NCBI GenBank assembly: GCA_031546815.1
Contig: JAVBJV010000010.1
Location: 1-64,000, forward strand
Length of the DNA stretch: 64,000 nucleotides
Direction of reading: 5' to 3'
Source of the DNA: JAVBJV01 sp031546815
GTDB lineage: Bacteria > Pseudomonadota > Alphaproteobacteria > Acetobacterales > Acetobacteraceae
Program-made: the position numbers and the translations under genes
Notes under the pieces: model-generated
Databases searched by the model: none
Seen by the model: only the letters and a program-made list of their open reading frames with translations
Told to the model about the DNA's origin: nothing
In this document: positions 7,895-16,632 of the stretch, piece after piece
Layout: every line of letters begins with the position of its first letter
Position numbering within the stretch: position 1 is the stretch's first letter

Positions 7895-8491
7895 ATGCAG
7901 CAGACAGCAGCAGTCGTTCTGGCAGGTGGTCGCGCAACCCGGATGGGCGGCGGTGACAAGACACTTCTGGAAGTCGGCGGGCACAGTATGCTGGCGCGAA
8001 TCCTCGACACGCTGCGGGCCGATGTGGCGGCGCTGGCCATCAACGCCAATGGTGATCCGGCGCGATTTGCGTCGTTTGGCCTGCCGGTGGTCGCCGATGA
8101 TTCCACGCTGTTTGGCAAAGGCCCGCTGGTGGGCGTGCTGGCAGCCATGGACTGGGCGGCCGGGCAGGGGATGTCGTCCGTGCTGACTGTGCCAGGCGAC
8201 ACACCGCTGATCCCGCGCGGACTGGCGCAGGCGCTGGCACCAGCCCCGGCGTGCGCCAGCAGCAATGGACAGTCGCATTTTCTGGTGACGCTGTGGCCGG
8301 TGGGCGCGCGCGCCGGCTTGCGGGAATTTCTGTCCGCAGACCGCAGGCACGATGTCCGGTCTTTCGGCGACAGCATCGGGTTGCGTTCCGTCGACTTGAG
8401 CATTCCGGAAGGCGACCGGTTCATGAACGCCAATACGCGCGAAGATTTAGATAATATGCCGCTTTTTATGCAGAAAATGAGCGACCGTTAA
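7895..8491 (+). CDS. mobA: molybdenum cofactor guanylyltransferase MobA
   Basis: This 198-residue nucleotidyltransferase attaches GMP to molybdopterin to form the MGD cofactor of DMSO-reductase-family enzymes such as formate dehydrogenase and nitrate reductase. The signature LAGGRATRMGGGDKTLL lies at residues 9-25 (binding loop and GTP contact). TVPGDTPLIPRGL and FMNANTREDL later in the chain match MobA. It begins 18 bases after the tRNA-His CCA and may depend on that transcript or its own promoter. No other moa/moe genes are in the window. Confidence 0.9.
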   Translation: MQQTAAVVLAGGRATRMGGGDKTLLEVGGHSMLARILDTLRADVAALAINANGDPARFASFGLPVVADDSTLFGKGPLVGVLAAMDWAAGQGMSSVLTVPGDTPLIPRGLAQALAPAPACASSNGQSHFLVTLWPVGARAGLREFLSADRRHDVRSFGDSIGLRSVDLSIPEGDRFMNANTREDLDNMPLFMQKMSDR

Positions 8492-8614
8492 TAATCCGTT
8501 TGAATTGTACATCTCACTTCGTTACACAACCTGTAGCTGCAGTTCGCGGCAGACACTCCCTTGGGGGAATAAAATCCTTCTTGGGAAAACCCTATTATAT
8601 CGAGGCTACATAAA

Positions 8615-9307
8615 ATGATTCGCAAACTCTCGGCAGAGCTGATCGGGACGTTTTGGCTTGTTCTCGGCGGGTGCGGCAGTGCCGTTCTCGCGGCAAAATT
8701 TGGTGATGGCCTCGGCATTGGTCTGCTGGGTGTGTCGCTGGCATTCGGTCTGACGGTGTTGACGATGGCGTTTGCCATTGGCCACGTGTCGGGCTGCCAC
8801 CTGAACCCGGCGGTGACGATCGGTCTGTTCACGGCGGGCCGCGTGCAGGCTGGCGACGTTGTGCCGTACATCATCGCACAGGTAATTGGTGCCGTTCTGG
8901 CCGCATATCTGCTGTTTTTCATCGCGAGCGGCGCGCCGGGATATGCCGGTGGTCTGGCGACTAACGGTTTTGATGTGGCCTCGCCCGGCCATTACACCAT
9001 GGCTGCCGGTTTTGTGACCGAAGTCGTGATGACGTTCATTTTCCTGCTGGTGATCCTGGGTTCGACCGACGAACGCGCACCTGCCGGTTTCGCGCCGATC
9101 GCCATCGGTCTGTGCCTGACGCTGATCCATCTGATCAGCATCCCGGTGACCAATACCTCGGTCAATCCGGCGCGCAGCACCGGCCCGGCGCTGATCATGG
9201 GCGGTATTGCGTTGCAGCAGCTGTGGCTGTTCTGGGTGGCGCCGATCGTGGGTGCGGTTCTGGCCGGCCTGACGCATCGCTGTCTGCTGGGCTGCCGCTG
9301 CAAGTAA
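8615..9307 (+). CDS. aqpZ: aquaporin Z
   Basis: This 230-residue major intrinsic protein has six membrane helices and both NPA boxes, HLNPAVTIG (near residue 68) and TSVNPARSTGPAL (near 185). The N-terminal RKLSAELIGTFWLVLGGCG is typical of AqpZ water channels, and the narrow-filter residues fit water rather than glycerol selectivity. It has its own 120-base upstream region containing an AT-rich TATTATA stretch, and a strong terminator behind it, so it is probably a single-gene unit. Confidence 0.93.
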   Translation: MIRKLSAELIGTFWLVLGGCGSAVLAAKFGDGLGIGLLGVSLAFGLTVLTMAFAIGHVSGCHLNPAVTIGLFTAGRVQAGDVVPYIIAQVIGAVLAAYLLFFIASGAPGYAGGLATNGFDVASPGHYTMAAGFVTEVVMTFIFLLVILGSTDERAPAGFAPIAIGLCLTLIHLISIPVTNTSVNPARSTGPALIMGGIALQQLWLFWVAPIVGAVLAGLTHRCLLGCRCK

Positions 9308-9332
9308 TATCCGTTCACGGATAAAGCCTGTA

Positions 9333-9362
9333 AAGCCGCGCATCTTCGGGTGCGCGGTTTTT
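9333..9362 (+). terminator. rho-independent terminator of aqpZ
   Basis: A stem from 9333 to 9344 pairs with 9349-9360 around a UUCG tetraloop (9345-9348), and the T-run extends to 9362. The same GCATC-TTCG-GGTGC cap occurs in the rpsI terminator. Confidence 0.9.
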
Positions 9363-9382
9363 CTATGGGTCTGGGTCTGCTA

Positions 9383-9524
9383 GGTTGTACCGACATGCAG
9401 TTCAGACTGAGCCGAAAATGGTGCTTACCGAGAACCGTCGCACAGCGGGCTTAAGGTCCGTGAGCAGCGGAAGCGCAGAGAAGTGCCGTTTGCAGGCCGG
9501 TATGAGATGAATGACGATACAACC
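9383..9524. mobile_element. MITE-like element with ~30-bp terminal inverted repeats in a CTAG target
   Basis: The 142-bp segment begins GGTTGTA and ends TACAACC and is flanked on both sides by TA (9381-9382 and 9525-9526), inside CTAG on both sides. Counting from the CTAG, the two ends agree at 23 of 30 positions when one is reverse-complemented, the first ten perfectly. This is how IS630/Tc1-type elements look: they duplicate TA, and IS630 itself prefers CTAG. No open reading frame fits inside, so it is non-autonomous. It sits between the aqpZ terminator and marC. The interior is self-complementary and could fold as RNA. Confidence 0.6.
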
Positions 9525-9536
9525 TAGAAAGTTGTC

Positions 9537-10175
9537 ATGTACGAAGTATTCCTCCCGTCTTTTGGTTATGCGCTGGTGGCGCTGCTGGTGATCCTGGATC
9601 CTGCCGGGACGGCGGCGATCTTTATCGGCATCACCCCGCGCGACACTCCGGCCGAGCGGCGCGAACAGGCGCTGCGGGCGACGTGGATTTCCTTCATCGT
9701 GCTGACGGTGTTCGGCGTGGGCGGGGAATGGCTGTTGCGGGTGATGGGGATTGGGTTGCCGGCATTCCAGATTGCGGGCGGGATCCTGCTGTTCCTGCTG
9801 TCCGCCGACATGGTGATGAAGGGTGATTCCGGCTTCCGCGCCACCGCCGACGAACGCGCCGAGGCCGAGCGGACCGAGAACGACATCTCGGTCTTTCCGC
9901 TGGCCATCCCATTACTGGCAGGGCCGGGCGCGATGACCAGCATTGTGCTGCTGCGTGGCCGGGCAGGGGACGACCTAGTGCATCTGGCGGCGGTTGCGCT
10001 GGCGCTGCTGGTCGCATTGCTGATCGTACTTGTGGCGCTGCTGCTGGCAGCACCGCTGACCCGCCTGCTGGGGCAGTTGGGCACACACGTATTGTCGCGC
10101 GTGCTGGGCGTGGTGCTGGCGGCACTGGCCGCGCAGATCGCGCTGGATGGGATCCGCACGTTCTGGGGTCGGTAA
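9537..10175 (+). CDS. MarC family (UPF0056) membrane protein
   Basis: This 212-residue protein has six hydrophobic segments and the MarC hallmarks: an early LVILDPAGTAAIFIGITP, a mid-chain IAGGILLFLLSADMV, and FPLAIPLLAGPGAMTSIVLL. The family's role is unknown; the original link to antibiotic resistance was not upheld. The start lies only 10 bases beyond the MITE-like element and has a weak ribosome binding site, so the insertion may have replaced the native promoter region or leader. Confidence 0.85.
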   Translation: MYEVFLPSFGYALVALLVILDPAGTAAIFIGITPRDTPAERREQALRATWISFIVLTVFGVGGEWLLRVMGIGLPAFQIAGGILLFLLSADMVMKGDSGFRATADERAEAERTENDISVFPLAIPLLAGPGAMTSIVLLRGRAGDDLVHLAAVALALLVALLIVLVALLLAAPLTRLLGQLGTHVLSRVLGVVLAALAAQIALDGIRTFWGR

Positions 10176-10181
10176 AGCGCA

Positions 10182-10586
10182 TTATCCGGGATGAGCCGCC
10201 GCCCAGCGTGCGTTCTGGATGCGGCCGCCATAACCATATCCGTCGCCATCCACAGCGTGCACGAAAACGTAGCTTTCCTCGTGCAGTGGTCCCAGAAGGT
10301 CATGCATGCCGGTAAAGGCCGCCTGAACGAAAGCCGCCAGCTCGGCTTTTACATTGGTGCCAAGCGTGACCTTGATATCGATCCAGACGGCGGACAGCCC
10401 CGCATCGGTCGGGTGCGTGCCGGCAATGAACCAGCTTTCGGGCGCGGCTTCTTCAACCAGAACAGCGGTGACGCTGGGCGCTTTACCCAGATGTTTTGCG
10501 GCAAGGGCAGCGACCAGAGCCGCGATGCCGCGACGCTTTTCGGGGGCGGGCTGCGGGGTGACGTAGCGAACGGTGATCATCGGCAT
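10182..10586 (-). CDS. tautomerase family protein (4-oxalocrotonate tautomerase-like)
   Basis: This 134-residue protein begins M-P-MITVRYV. After loss of Met it would have the N-terminal proline that is the catalytic base in the tautomerase superfamily. Its length (about two beta-alpha-beta units) fits the longer MSAD/cis-CaaD-like members rather than 62-residue 4-OT. It is divergent from the LysR gene across 97 bases, the usual arrangement of a LysR regulator and its target, so substrate-induced expression is likely. The stop lies six bases from the convergent marC stop. Confidence 0.8.
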   Translation of the reverse strand: MPMITVRYVTPQPAPEKRRGIAALVAALAAKHLGKAPSVTAVLVEEAAPESWFIAGTHPTDAGLSAVWIDIKVTLGTNVKAELAAFVQAAFTGMHDLLGPLHEESYVFVHAVDGDGYGYGGRIQNARWAAAHPG

Positions 10587-10683
10587 GGAAGGGCTCCTGA
10601 ACTGGATCTGTCAGCAGCCTGAGGCATATGTCATAAGAGGAAAACGCTATGATTTTTCATATCAATCATAATAAAACACTATT

Positions 10684-11526
10684 ATGCTCGATATGGAATC
10701 TGTTCGCCTGTTTGTGCTGACCGCAGAGCTTGGCAACCTGACACGTGCCGCCGAAGCCGTGGGCACCGTTCAACCAGTCGTCAGCCAGCGCCTCAAGGGG
10801 CTGGAACGTGCGCTGGGGCGGAAGCTGCTGGAACGGACACCGCGTTTTGTGCGCCTGACCGAAGATGGTGCCGCCTTTCTCGATCGTGCGCGCGATCTGC
10901 TGGCATCGCACGATGCGGCCGTTAGGTTTGCCGATGCGTCTGCCATCGGTTTTTCGGTCGGGGTCAGCGACCATGCGCTGGGGCTTACCCTGGCCCCTAT
11001 GATACGCCGCTTGAGGGCGGTTCTGCCCGCCCATGCGACGATCAACATACGGACAGGCGGATCGCAGGAAATCCGACGCGCATTCGATGATGGTTTGCTG
11101 GATGCAGCCGTAACGCGGCGCGACGGTGGCGGGACGGGCGGCGAAGTGCTGGGAACCGATCCGGTCGGATGGCGCGCCGCAGAAGGCTGGAGCATTCCGG
11201 CAGGGGCACCGGTACCGCTCGCATTGCTGGCTGCACCCTGCGGGGTGCGTGCCGCGGCGATAAGGCAGCTTGAAAATGCCGGACGCCCATGGAGAGAGGC
11301 TTTCACCGGCGGAAGTTGCGCGGTTCTGCTGGCGGGTGTGCAGGCGGGGCTGGGGATTGCACCGATGGGGCGGATTGCATCGGGGAATATGCCGGATGCC
11401 GGTCCGATGCTCGGGCTTCCGGCATTGCCGGAGTCCGAGATCGTCCTTTTCGCACGGACCGGCTCGCCCGTTATGTCCTCGGCTGTTCGTGCGCTTGAAG
11501 CGGTGATCCGGTCCGGTTTTTCTTAA
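10684..11526 (+). CDS. LysR-family transcriptional regulator
   Basis: The 280-residue protein has an N-terminal winged helix-turn-helix (residues 3-62; NLTRAAEAVGTVQPVVSQRLKGLE) followed by a substrate-binding-type effector domain. The divergent tautomerase gene is the probable target, with operator sites in the AT-rich gap 10587-10683. The effector domain is slightly short compared with the usual 295-310 residues. Its last four bases overlap the end of the convergent DsbA-like gene. Confidence 0.9.
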   Translation: MLDMESVRLFVLTAELGNLTRAAEAVGTVQPVVSQRLKGLERALGRKLLERTPRFVRLTEDGAAFLDRARDLLASHDAAVRFADASAIGFSVGVSDHALGLTLAPMIRRLRAVLPAHATINIRTGGSQEIRRAFDDGLLDAAVTRRDGGGTGGEVLGTDPVGWRAAEGWSIPAGAPVPLALLAAPCGVRAAAIRQLENAGRPWREAFTGGSCAVLLAGVQAGLGIAPMGRIASGNMPDAGPMLGLPALPESEIVLFARTGSPVMSSAVRALEAVIRSGFS

Positions 11527-12212
11527 CTTGCCCCGATAATCTCCGGGTGCTGCGCCGCGCGCACCAGCACATCCGCCACCGCATCGGTCAGATGCGCGCC
11601 CGAGAACAGGAAATGCCGGTTGGCGATCAGCGCCGGCACGCCCGAGATTCCCGCCCGTGCAATACCCATCGCTTCCTCGCCCACATCCATCACGGCCTCG
11701 TCCGATTGCAACCGTGCCAGAGTGGCAGCGCGGTCCATGTCGTTCTCGCCCGCAATGTCGGCCAGTATTTCCGCATTGCCGATATCGCGACCCTTCTGGA
11801 AGTAGGCAACGAACAGCGCTTCCATGATCTGCGCCTGCTTGCCAGCCTCGGCCGCGAAGCGCGACAGGCGATGCGCGTTCAGCGTGTTGAAGGCGTGCGT
11901 CATTTTATCGAAGTGAAAGGCGATACCGTCCGCCGCTCCGGCTTCGGCCACACCGGCTTCCAGTTCGCGGCTGCGTTCCAGACTGCCGAACTTGGCAATG
12001 CGATAGGCGTTGCGATCCTTGCCCTCGGGCGGCAGGATCGGGTCGAGCTGGAACGGGTGCCAGCGCAGATTGAATGTCGTATCGGCACCGCTCTCCTTCA
12101 GCTTTTTCTGCGCGATGTCGATGGCGGCCTCGATCCGGCGTTTGCCGATCCAGCACCAGGGACACGCAATGTCCGAGACAAGCAGAAGGTCGAGCGATGC
12201 CATATGCCGCAA
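11523..12212 (-). CDS. DsbA/FrnE-family oxidoreductase
   Basis: A 229-residue protein (or 226 from MASLDLLLV). It carries the thioredoxin-fold active site ACPWCW near residues 16-21 and, near the C-terminus, GISGVPALIANRHFLFSGAH, which contains the cis-proline. It has no signal peptide, so unlike periplasmic DsbA it is cytoplasmic, like FrnE and 2-hydroxychromene-2-carboxylate isomerase relatives. A role in thiol exchange or polyketide/aromatic isomerisation cannot be separated by sequence alone. It lies 3 bases downstream of the M20 amidohydrolase and is probably co-transcribed. Confidence 0.85.
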   Translation of the reverse strand: MRHMASLDLLLVSDIACPWCWIGKRRIEAAIDIAQKKLKESGADTTFNLRWHPFQLDPILPPEGKDRNAYRIAKFGSLERSRELEAGVAEAGAADGIAFHFDKMTHAFNTLNAHRLSRFAAEAGKQAQIMEALFVAYFQKGRDIGNAEILADIAGENDMDRAATLARLQSDEAVMDVGEEAMGIARAGISGVPALIANRHFLFSGAHLTDAVADVLVRAAQHPEIIGAS

Positions 12213-12215
12213 TCC

Positions 12216-13388
12216 TTATTTGCGCAGTTGCTGTTCGGTCAGCGTCGCCCAATAGGACGCGCCGATCGGCAGCAGGTCGTCGTTGAAGTCGTATTTCGGG
12301 TGATGCGGCTGCGGGTCATCTCCGGTCTTGCCGGCACCCAGCATCACGTAGCTGCCCTGCTTGGCATTCAGCATGAACGCGAAGTCCTCGCCGCCCATGG
12401 TGGGGCGCGGCATTTCCTGTGTGCGGGCCTCGCCCACCACGGTCTTCATGGCGCGGATGCTCATGTCGAGCGCTTCGGCATCGTTGACGGTGGCGGGGTA
12501 GGTGCGGACGAATTCGACGTCAGCATTTGCGCCATAGGCTTCAGCGATTCCGGTGGCGAGGCTCTTCACCTTCTGCTCCAGAAGGTCGCCCACTTCGGGG
12601 CGGAACCAGCGGCATGTGCCGCGCATCAGCACGGTTTCGGGGATCACGTTATGGATCGCGCCGCCTTCGATGTGGCCCACCGTGACCACGCCCGCTTCAA
12701 CCGGGTCGACATTGCGGCCGACGATGCTCTGGAACGCCTGCACGATGGATGCCGCGATCACGATGGGGTCATTGCCCTGATGCGGCATGGCGCCGTGTGC
12801 ACCCTTGCCGGTGATAGTGATCTCGAACGTGCCGACGGCAGCCATCACGGGGCCGACGCGATGCTGGAACACACCCGCCGGGGCGGCCGGCCAGTTGTGC
12901 ATGCCGAACACCTGCTGCATCGGGAAGCGTTCGAACAGGCCTTCCTTCACCATGATCTCGCCGCCGCCGAAGCGTTCCTCGGCGGGCTGGAAGATCACGT
13001 AGACGGTGCCGTCGAAGTTGCGTGTTTCGGCCAGGTACTTGGCGGCGCCCAGCAGCATGGCGGTGTGGCCGTCATGCCCGCAGGCGTGCATCTTGCCGGG
13101 AATGGTCGAGGCATAGGGAACGCCGCTTTCCTCGAAGATGGGCAGCGCGTCGATGTCGGCGCGCAGGCCGATGGCGCGGCCCGGATTGTCGCGTCCACGG
13201 ATCACGCCAACGACGCCGGTCTTGGCGATGCCGGTATGCACTTCATCAACCCCGAATTCACGCAGCTTATCGGCGACGATGCCGCTGGTGCGGGTTTCTT
13301 CCAGCGACAGCTCCGGGTGCATATGGAAGTCGCGTCGCCAGGCGGTCATGTCGGCGTGGAATTCGCCGATCCGGTTGATGATGGGCAT
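12216..13388 (-). CDS. M20 family amidohydrolase (hippurate hydrolase-like)
   Basis: This 390-residue zinc peptidase is of the HipO/IAA-amino-acid-hydrolase type. Seen: RRDFHMHPELSLEE, GLRADIDALPI, the metal-binding GKMHACGHDGHTAML, the catalytic QPAEERFGGGEIMV, and a C-terminal MGGEDFAFML. The family cleaves N-acyl amino acids such as hippurate. The start at 13388 (MPIINRIGEF) has AGGAG nine bases upstream; an earlier in-frame extension is Cys/Pro-rich and looks unreal. The DsbA-like gene follows by 3 bases. Confidence 0.9.
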   Translation of the reverse strand: MPIINRIGEFHADMTAWRRDFHMHPELSLEETRTSGIVADKLREFGVDEVHTGIAKTGVVGVIRGRDNPGRAIGLRADIDALPIFEESGVPYASTIPGKMHACGHDGHTAMLLGAAKYLAETRNFDGTVYVIFQPAEERFGGGEIMVKEGLFERFPMQQVFGMHNWPAAPAGVFQHRVGPVMAAVGTFEITITGKGAHGAMPHQGNDPIVIAASIVQAFQSIVGRNVDPVEAGVVTVGHIEGGAIHNVIPETVLMRGTCRWFRPEVGDLLEQKVKSLATGIAEAYGANADVEFVRTYPATVNDAEALDMSIRAMKTVVGEARTQEMPRPTMGGEDFAFMLNAKQGSYVMLGAGKTGDDPQPHHPKYDFNDDLLPIGASYWATLTEQQLRK

Positions 13389-13497
13389 GGAGGCTCCTGC
13401 GGATTGTTCTGGGCAATTATGTGCGTCTGGAGAGAGTGCCGCGCAAGTCCCCTGACACCTGGTGGTATTTTGCCACGAAACATGGCATGGCATCCGG

Positions 13498-14346
13498 ATG
13501 ATTCACGTTATCGGAGCTACGGGAAAACTCGGGCAGAGTCTGTGTCAGGCCCTGCTGGCCGAGGGGATTTCTTTTCAACCCATCATGCGCAACGCGGCGC
13601 GATGGGCGGTAACCGGATTGCCCGGTGAACCCAGGGTTGCCGATATTGGTAACGAAGCGGCGCTGCGAGCCGCCTTGGCCGATGCCGATACGGTGATTTC
13701 GTGCGCAGGGGCGGATTTGATCCCCAATATTCTGGCCACAGCACCAGCCGCATGCCGATTTGTTTTCTTCGGCAGCACGCGCCGTTTCACGCGCTGGTCG
13801 GACGATCCTTCGGCGCAGCGTGTCATTGCGGGGGAAAAGGCGTTCTTGGCAGCGGGGCGTCCCGGATTCCTGCTACATTCGACGATGATCTACGGCACGA
13901 CCGGCGAGAACAACGTGCAGCGTCTGGCTGCCCTGCTGCGTCGCTTGCCGGTGGTGCCGTTACCGGGTGGGGGGCGGTCGCTGCTCCAGCCCGTACATCA
14001 GGGCGATGTCGTCAAAGCAGCCCTGGCTGCATCACGCATCCCCACGACGATACCCGAGGTTCTGACGATTGCGGGTCCTTCTTCGATGCCTTATGCCGAT
14101 TTCGTGCGGGCGGTTGCGCATGCGGCCGGTCTGCCGAGGCCGCGTATCGTGGCAATGCCTGTTTCAGTTCTGCTTGCGCTCACCCCGCTAACGCGTCTGC
14201 CGTTTTTGCCGCAGGTTGAGGCTATGGAAATCAGGCGGTTGGTCGAGGACAAGGCGTTCGATATTTCTGCCGCACGGGCGCGGTTGGGGTTCGATCCCGT
14301 GCCTCTCGATATTGGTCTGGCCCGGACTTTCAAGCCGGCCGCATAA
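13498..14346 (+). CDS. NAD(P)-binding Rossmann-fold protein (NAD-dependent epimerase/NmrA-like)
   Basis: This 282-residue protein begins MIHVIGATGKLGQSL, a clear dinucleotide-binding loop (GxxGxxG). A later ADADTVISCAG and LLHSTMIYG segment place it in the extended or atypical SDR group, where Tyr-containing motifs are degenerate. NDUFA9-like or NmrA-like members act as chaperones or redox sensors, so enzymatic activity is not certain. The ATG at 13498 is preferred over an ATG/GTG 36 bases earlier. Its last 17 bases overlap the 3' end of the convergent dehydratase gene. Confidence 0.75.
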   Translation: MIHVIGATGKLGQSLCQALLAEGISFQPIMRNAARWAVTGLPGEPRVADIGNEAALRAALADADTVISCAGADLIPNILATAPAACRFVFFGSTRRFTRWSDDPSAQRVIAGEKAFLAAGRPGFLLHSTMIYGTTGENNVQRLAALLRRLPVVPLPGGGRSLLQPVHQGDVVKAALAASRIPTTIPEVLTIAGPSSMPYADFVRAVAHAAGLPRPRIVAMPVSVLLALTPLTRLPFLPQVEAMEIRRLVEDKAFDISAARARLGFDPVPLDIGLARTFKPAA

Positions 14347-16030
14347 TCTGCAAGTCGCAGCCCTGATCGGCCTGTAACACCTGTTCGGCCATCAGCCGGT
14401 CCCAGCCGCGCGCGGGTTTTTCGGGGGGCTGCCACAGGGCGCGGCGGCGGGTGAGTTCTGCCTCGCCGACCAGCAGGTTGATGCTGCGGTCTTGCACCGA
14501 CAGATGAATCCGGTCCCCCGTCTGCACCAGTGCCAGCGGGCCGCCCGCTGCGGCTTCCGGCACCACGTGCAGGACAATGGTGCCGAACGCGGTGCCGGAC
14601 ATGCGGCAGTCGCTGATGCGCACCATGTCTTTCACGCCGGCCTTCAGCAGTTTCTTGGGGATGGGCAGGTAACCTGCCTCGGGCATGCCGGATGGTGTCA
14701 GCGGACCGGCGTTCTTCAGCACCAGAATGTCATCGGCCATTACGTCGAGCGCCGGGTCGTCGATGCGTTTACCCATATCTTCCGGTCCGTCGAACACGAT
14801 GGCACGGGCGGCATGTTCGAACAGGGCAGGGGTTGCGGCGCTGCGTTTCAGAATGGCCCCGCGCGGCGCGAGCGAGCCGAACAACGCGACAATCCCACCA
14901 ACCGGAGATACCGGTTCCGCCAAGCTGCGAATAAACGCCCGATCCACAAACGTCGGTTCGCGCAACCGTTTGCCCAATGTCGCACCGGTGACGTCGATGC
15001 AGTCCAGATGCAGCAGATCGCGCAATTCCCACATCAACGCAGGCATACCGCCTGCCGCGTGGAAGTCTTCCATATAGCCTTCGCCGGTGGGCTTCAGATC
15101 GACCAGCACCGGTGTGCTGTCGGACAATGCGTTCAGGCGGGCCAGATCGATGTCGATCCCGCGTCGCCCGGCAATCGCGGTCAGATGGATCAGCGCGTTG
15201 GTCGAGCCGCCAAGCGCCAGCAGCACACGCAGCGCGTTTTCTACCGAATGCGGCGTGATCAGTTCTGCCGGGCGGATCGGCTTTTGCAGGAACGACATGG
15301 CGATGCGTCCGGCTTCCTCCGCCGCGCGCAGACGGTCGGCCAGCACGGCGGGGATGGATGCGTGTTCCAGCGGCATGAACCCCAGCGCGGCGGAAATACA
15401 TGCCATGGTGCTTGCGGTGCCCATCACGCCGCAGGTGCCTGCTGTGGTGGCGAGCTTGCCTTCAATCTCGGCAATACGTTCGCCGGATACATCGCCCGCC
15501 CGATACCGCCCCCAGTAACGGCGGCAATCGGTGCAGGCGGACAGGCGTTCGCCCTGGAACCGTGTGGCGAGCATCGGCCCCGTCACCAGCTGCACCACCG
15601 GCACATCCAGACTGGCCGCCGCCATCAGCTGCGCGGGCACGGTCTTGTCGCACCCGCCGATCAGCACTGCTGCGTCCATCGGCTGGGCGCCCAGCATCGC
15701 CTCGGTGTCCATTGCCATCAGGTTGCGGTAATGCATCGTCGTTGGGAACACGAACGGTTCGCACAGGCTGGTGGTGGGGAAGGGCAGCGGCAACCCGCCC
15801 GAGGCCAGCACCCCGCGCTTCACCGCCTCGACCAGATCGGGGACCGAGCGGTGGCAGTTGTTGAACCCGGACCCCGTATCGGCAATACCGATCACCGGGG
15901 CTTCCAGCATCTCCTGCGAGTATCCCATCGACTTGGCGAAGGAGCGGCGCAGATACAGTGCAAACTCCAGATCGCCGTATCCGGCGGCCTGGCGGGCGAA
16001 ACCATGGGTCTTGGCGGGAGGTGTGCTCAT
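14330..16030 (-). CDS. IlvD/Edd-family dehydratase (sugar-acid dehydratase likely)
   Basis: A 566-residue [Fe-S] dehydratase. Cluster cysteines are seen in FNNCHRSV, GGCDKTVPAQLMA and TAGTCGVMGTASTM; the CTDCRRYWGRYR insert is characteristic of the pentonate/hexonate branch (arabonate, xylonate, galactonate dehydratases) more than of true IlvD. The C-terminal CRMSGTAFG motif is conserved. Reaction: loss of water from a 2,3-dihydroxy acid to a 2-keto acid. There is no branched-chain gene beside it, supporting a catabolic role. The native substrate is uncertain. Confidence 0.85.
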   Translation of the reverse strand: MSTPPAKTHGFARQAAGYGDLEFALYLRRSFAKSMGYSQEMLEAPVIGIADTGSGFNNCHRSVPDLVEAVKRGVLASGGLPLPFPTTSLCEPFVFPTTMHYRNLMAMDTEAMLGAQPMDAAVLIGGCDKTVPAQLMAAASLDVPVVQLVTGPMLATRFQGERLSACTDCRRYWGRYRAGDVSGERIAEIEGKLATTAGTCGVMGTASTMACISAALGFMPLEHASIPAVLADRLRAAEEAGRIAMSFLQKPIRPAELITPHSVENALRVLLALGGSTNALIHLTAIAGRRGIDIDLARLNALSDSTPVLVDLKPTGEGYMEDFHAAGGMPALMWELRDLLHLDCIDVTGATLGKRLREPTFVDRAFIRSLAEPVSPVGGIVALFGSLAPRGAILKRSAATPALFEHAARAIVFDGPEDMGKRIDDPALDVMADDILVLKNAGPLTPSGMPEAGYLPIPKKLLKAGVKDMVRISDCRMSGTAFGTIVLHVVPEAAAGGPLALVQTGDRIHLSVQDRSINLLVGEAELTRRRALWQPPEKPARGWDRLMAEQVLQADQGCDLQIMRPA

Positions 16031-16104
16031 ACGCGATACGCTAGACCTGTGGCGGCAATGATTTGTGGTAATTTAATACCACGCATAAAAATCCCGCGAC
16101 TTGC

Positions 16105-16133
16105 TTGACTTTGCCGCGAGGGGCAGGCAAAAG
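16105..16133 (+). promoter_or_regulatory. possible promoter of rplM-rpsI
   Basis: TTGACT (16105-16110) is a good -35 element. At a 17-base distance the sequence CAAAAG (16128-16133) is only a weak -10. The position, 30-60 bases before the rplM start in an otherwise noncoding gap, is the main support. Confidence 0.35.
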
Positions 16134-16164
16134 GCGCGTCTCAATCCAAGGGTTTTTGGTGGCA

Positions 16165-16629
16165 ATGAAACAGACCGTTTCGATTAAGCCCGCCGAGGTC
16201 AAGAAAGACTGGATCCTGATCGACGCGGAAGGCCTGGTTCTCGGCCGCCTCGCATCAGTTATCGCCAGTCGCCTCCGCGGCAAGCACAAGGCTCAGTTCA
16301 CACCGCATGTGGACTGTGGCGACAACATCATCGTCGTCAACGCCGAAAAGATCGTCGTGACCGGCAAGAAGCTGGAAGACAAAGTGTTCTACTGGCACAC
16401 CGGCTTCGCCGGCGGCATCAAGGAACGCACTGTGCGTGAACGCCTCGAAAGCGCTCATCCGGAACGCGTGATTGAAAAGGCCGTGGAACGCATGATTACG
16501 CGTGGCCCGCTGCAGCGCCAGCAGATGAAGAATCTGTACGTCTATGCTGGTGCCGAGCACCCGCATAACGGCCAGCAGCCGACATCGCTGGACGTCGGCG
16601 CGATGAACACCAAGAACAGGAGGGTCTAA
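16165..16629 (+). CDS. rplM: 50S ribosomal protein L13
   Basis: A 154-residue ribosomal protein. The start MKQTVSIKPAEVKKDWILID and the downstream LGRLASVIASRLRGK and KVFYWHTGFAGGIKERT are diagnostic. ATG 16165 is chosen by alignment with the family start; an upstream in-frame extension from 16105 would be atypical and crosses the promoter-like region. It forms an operon with rpsI, four bases downstream. Confidence 0.97.
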   Translation: MKQTVSIKPAEVKKDWILIDAEGLVLGRLASVIASRLRGKHKAQFTPHVDCGDNIIVVNAEKIVVTGKKLEDKVFYWHTGFAGGIKERTVRERLESAHPERVIEKAVERMITRGPLQRQQMKNLYVYAGAEHPHNGQQPTSLDVGAMNTKNRRV

Positions 16630-16632
16630 CCA

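Noticed and set aside
9380..9527. SRP RNA, 6S RNA or a classical riboswitch
   Set aside because: GGTCCGTGAGCAGC only loosely recalls the SRP tip and the conserved GGAA tetraloop region is missing; TA-flanked inverted repeats explain the ends better.
11547..13628. A 693-codon open frame on the plus strand opposite the DsbA-like and M20 genes
   Set aside because: Its frame is the mirror of two well-supported genes, is rich in His/Arg/Ala as expected from reverse reading of GC-rich DNA, and has no recognisable domain.
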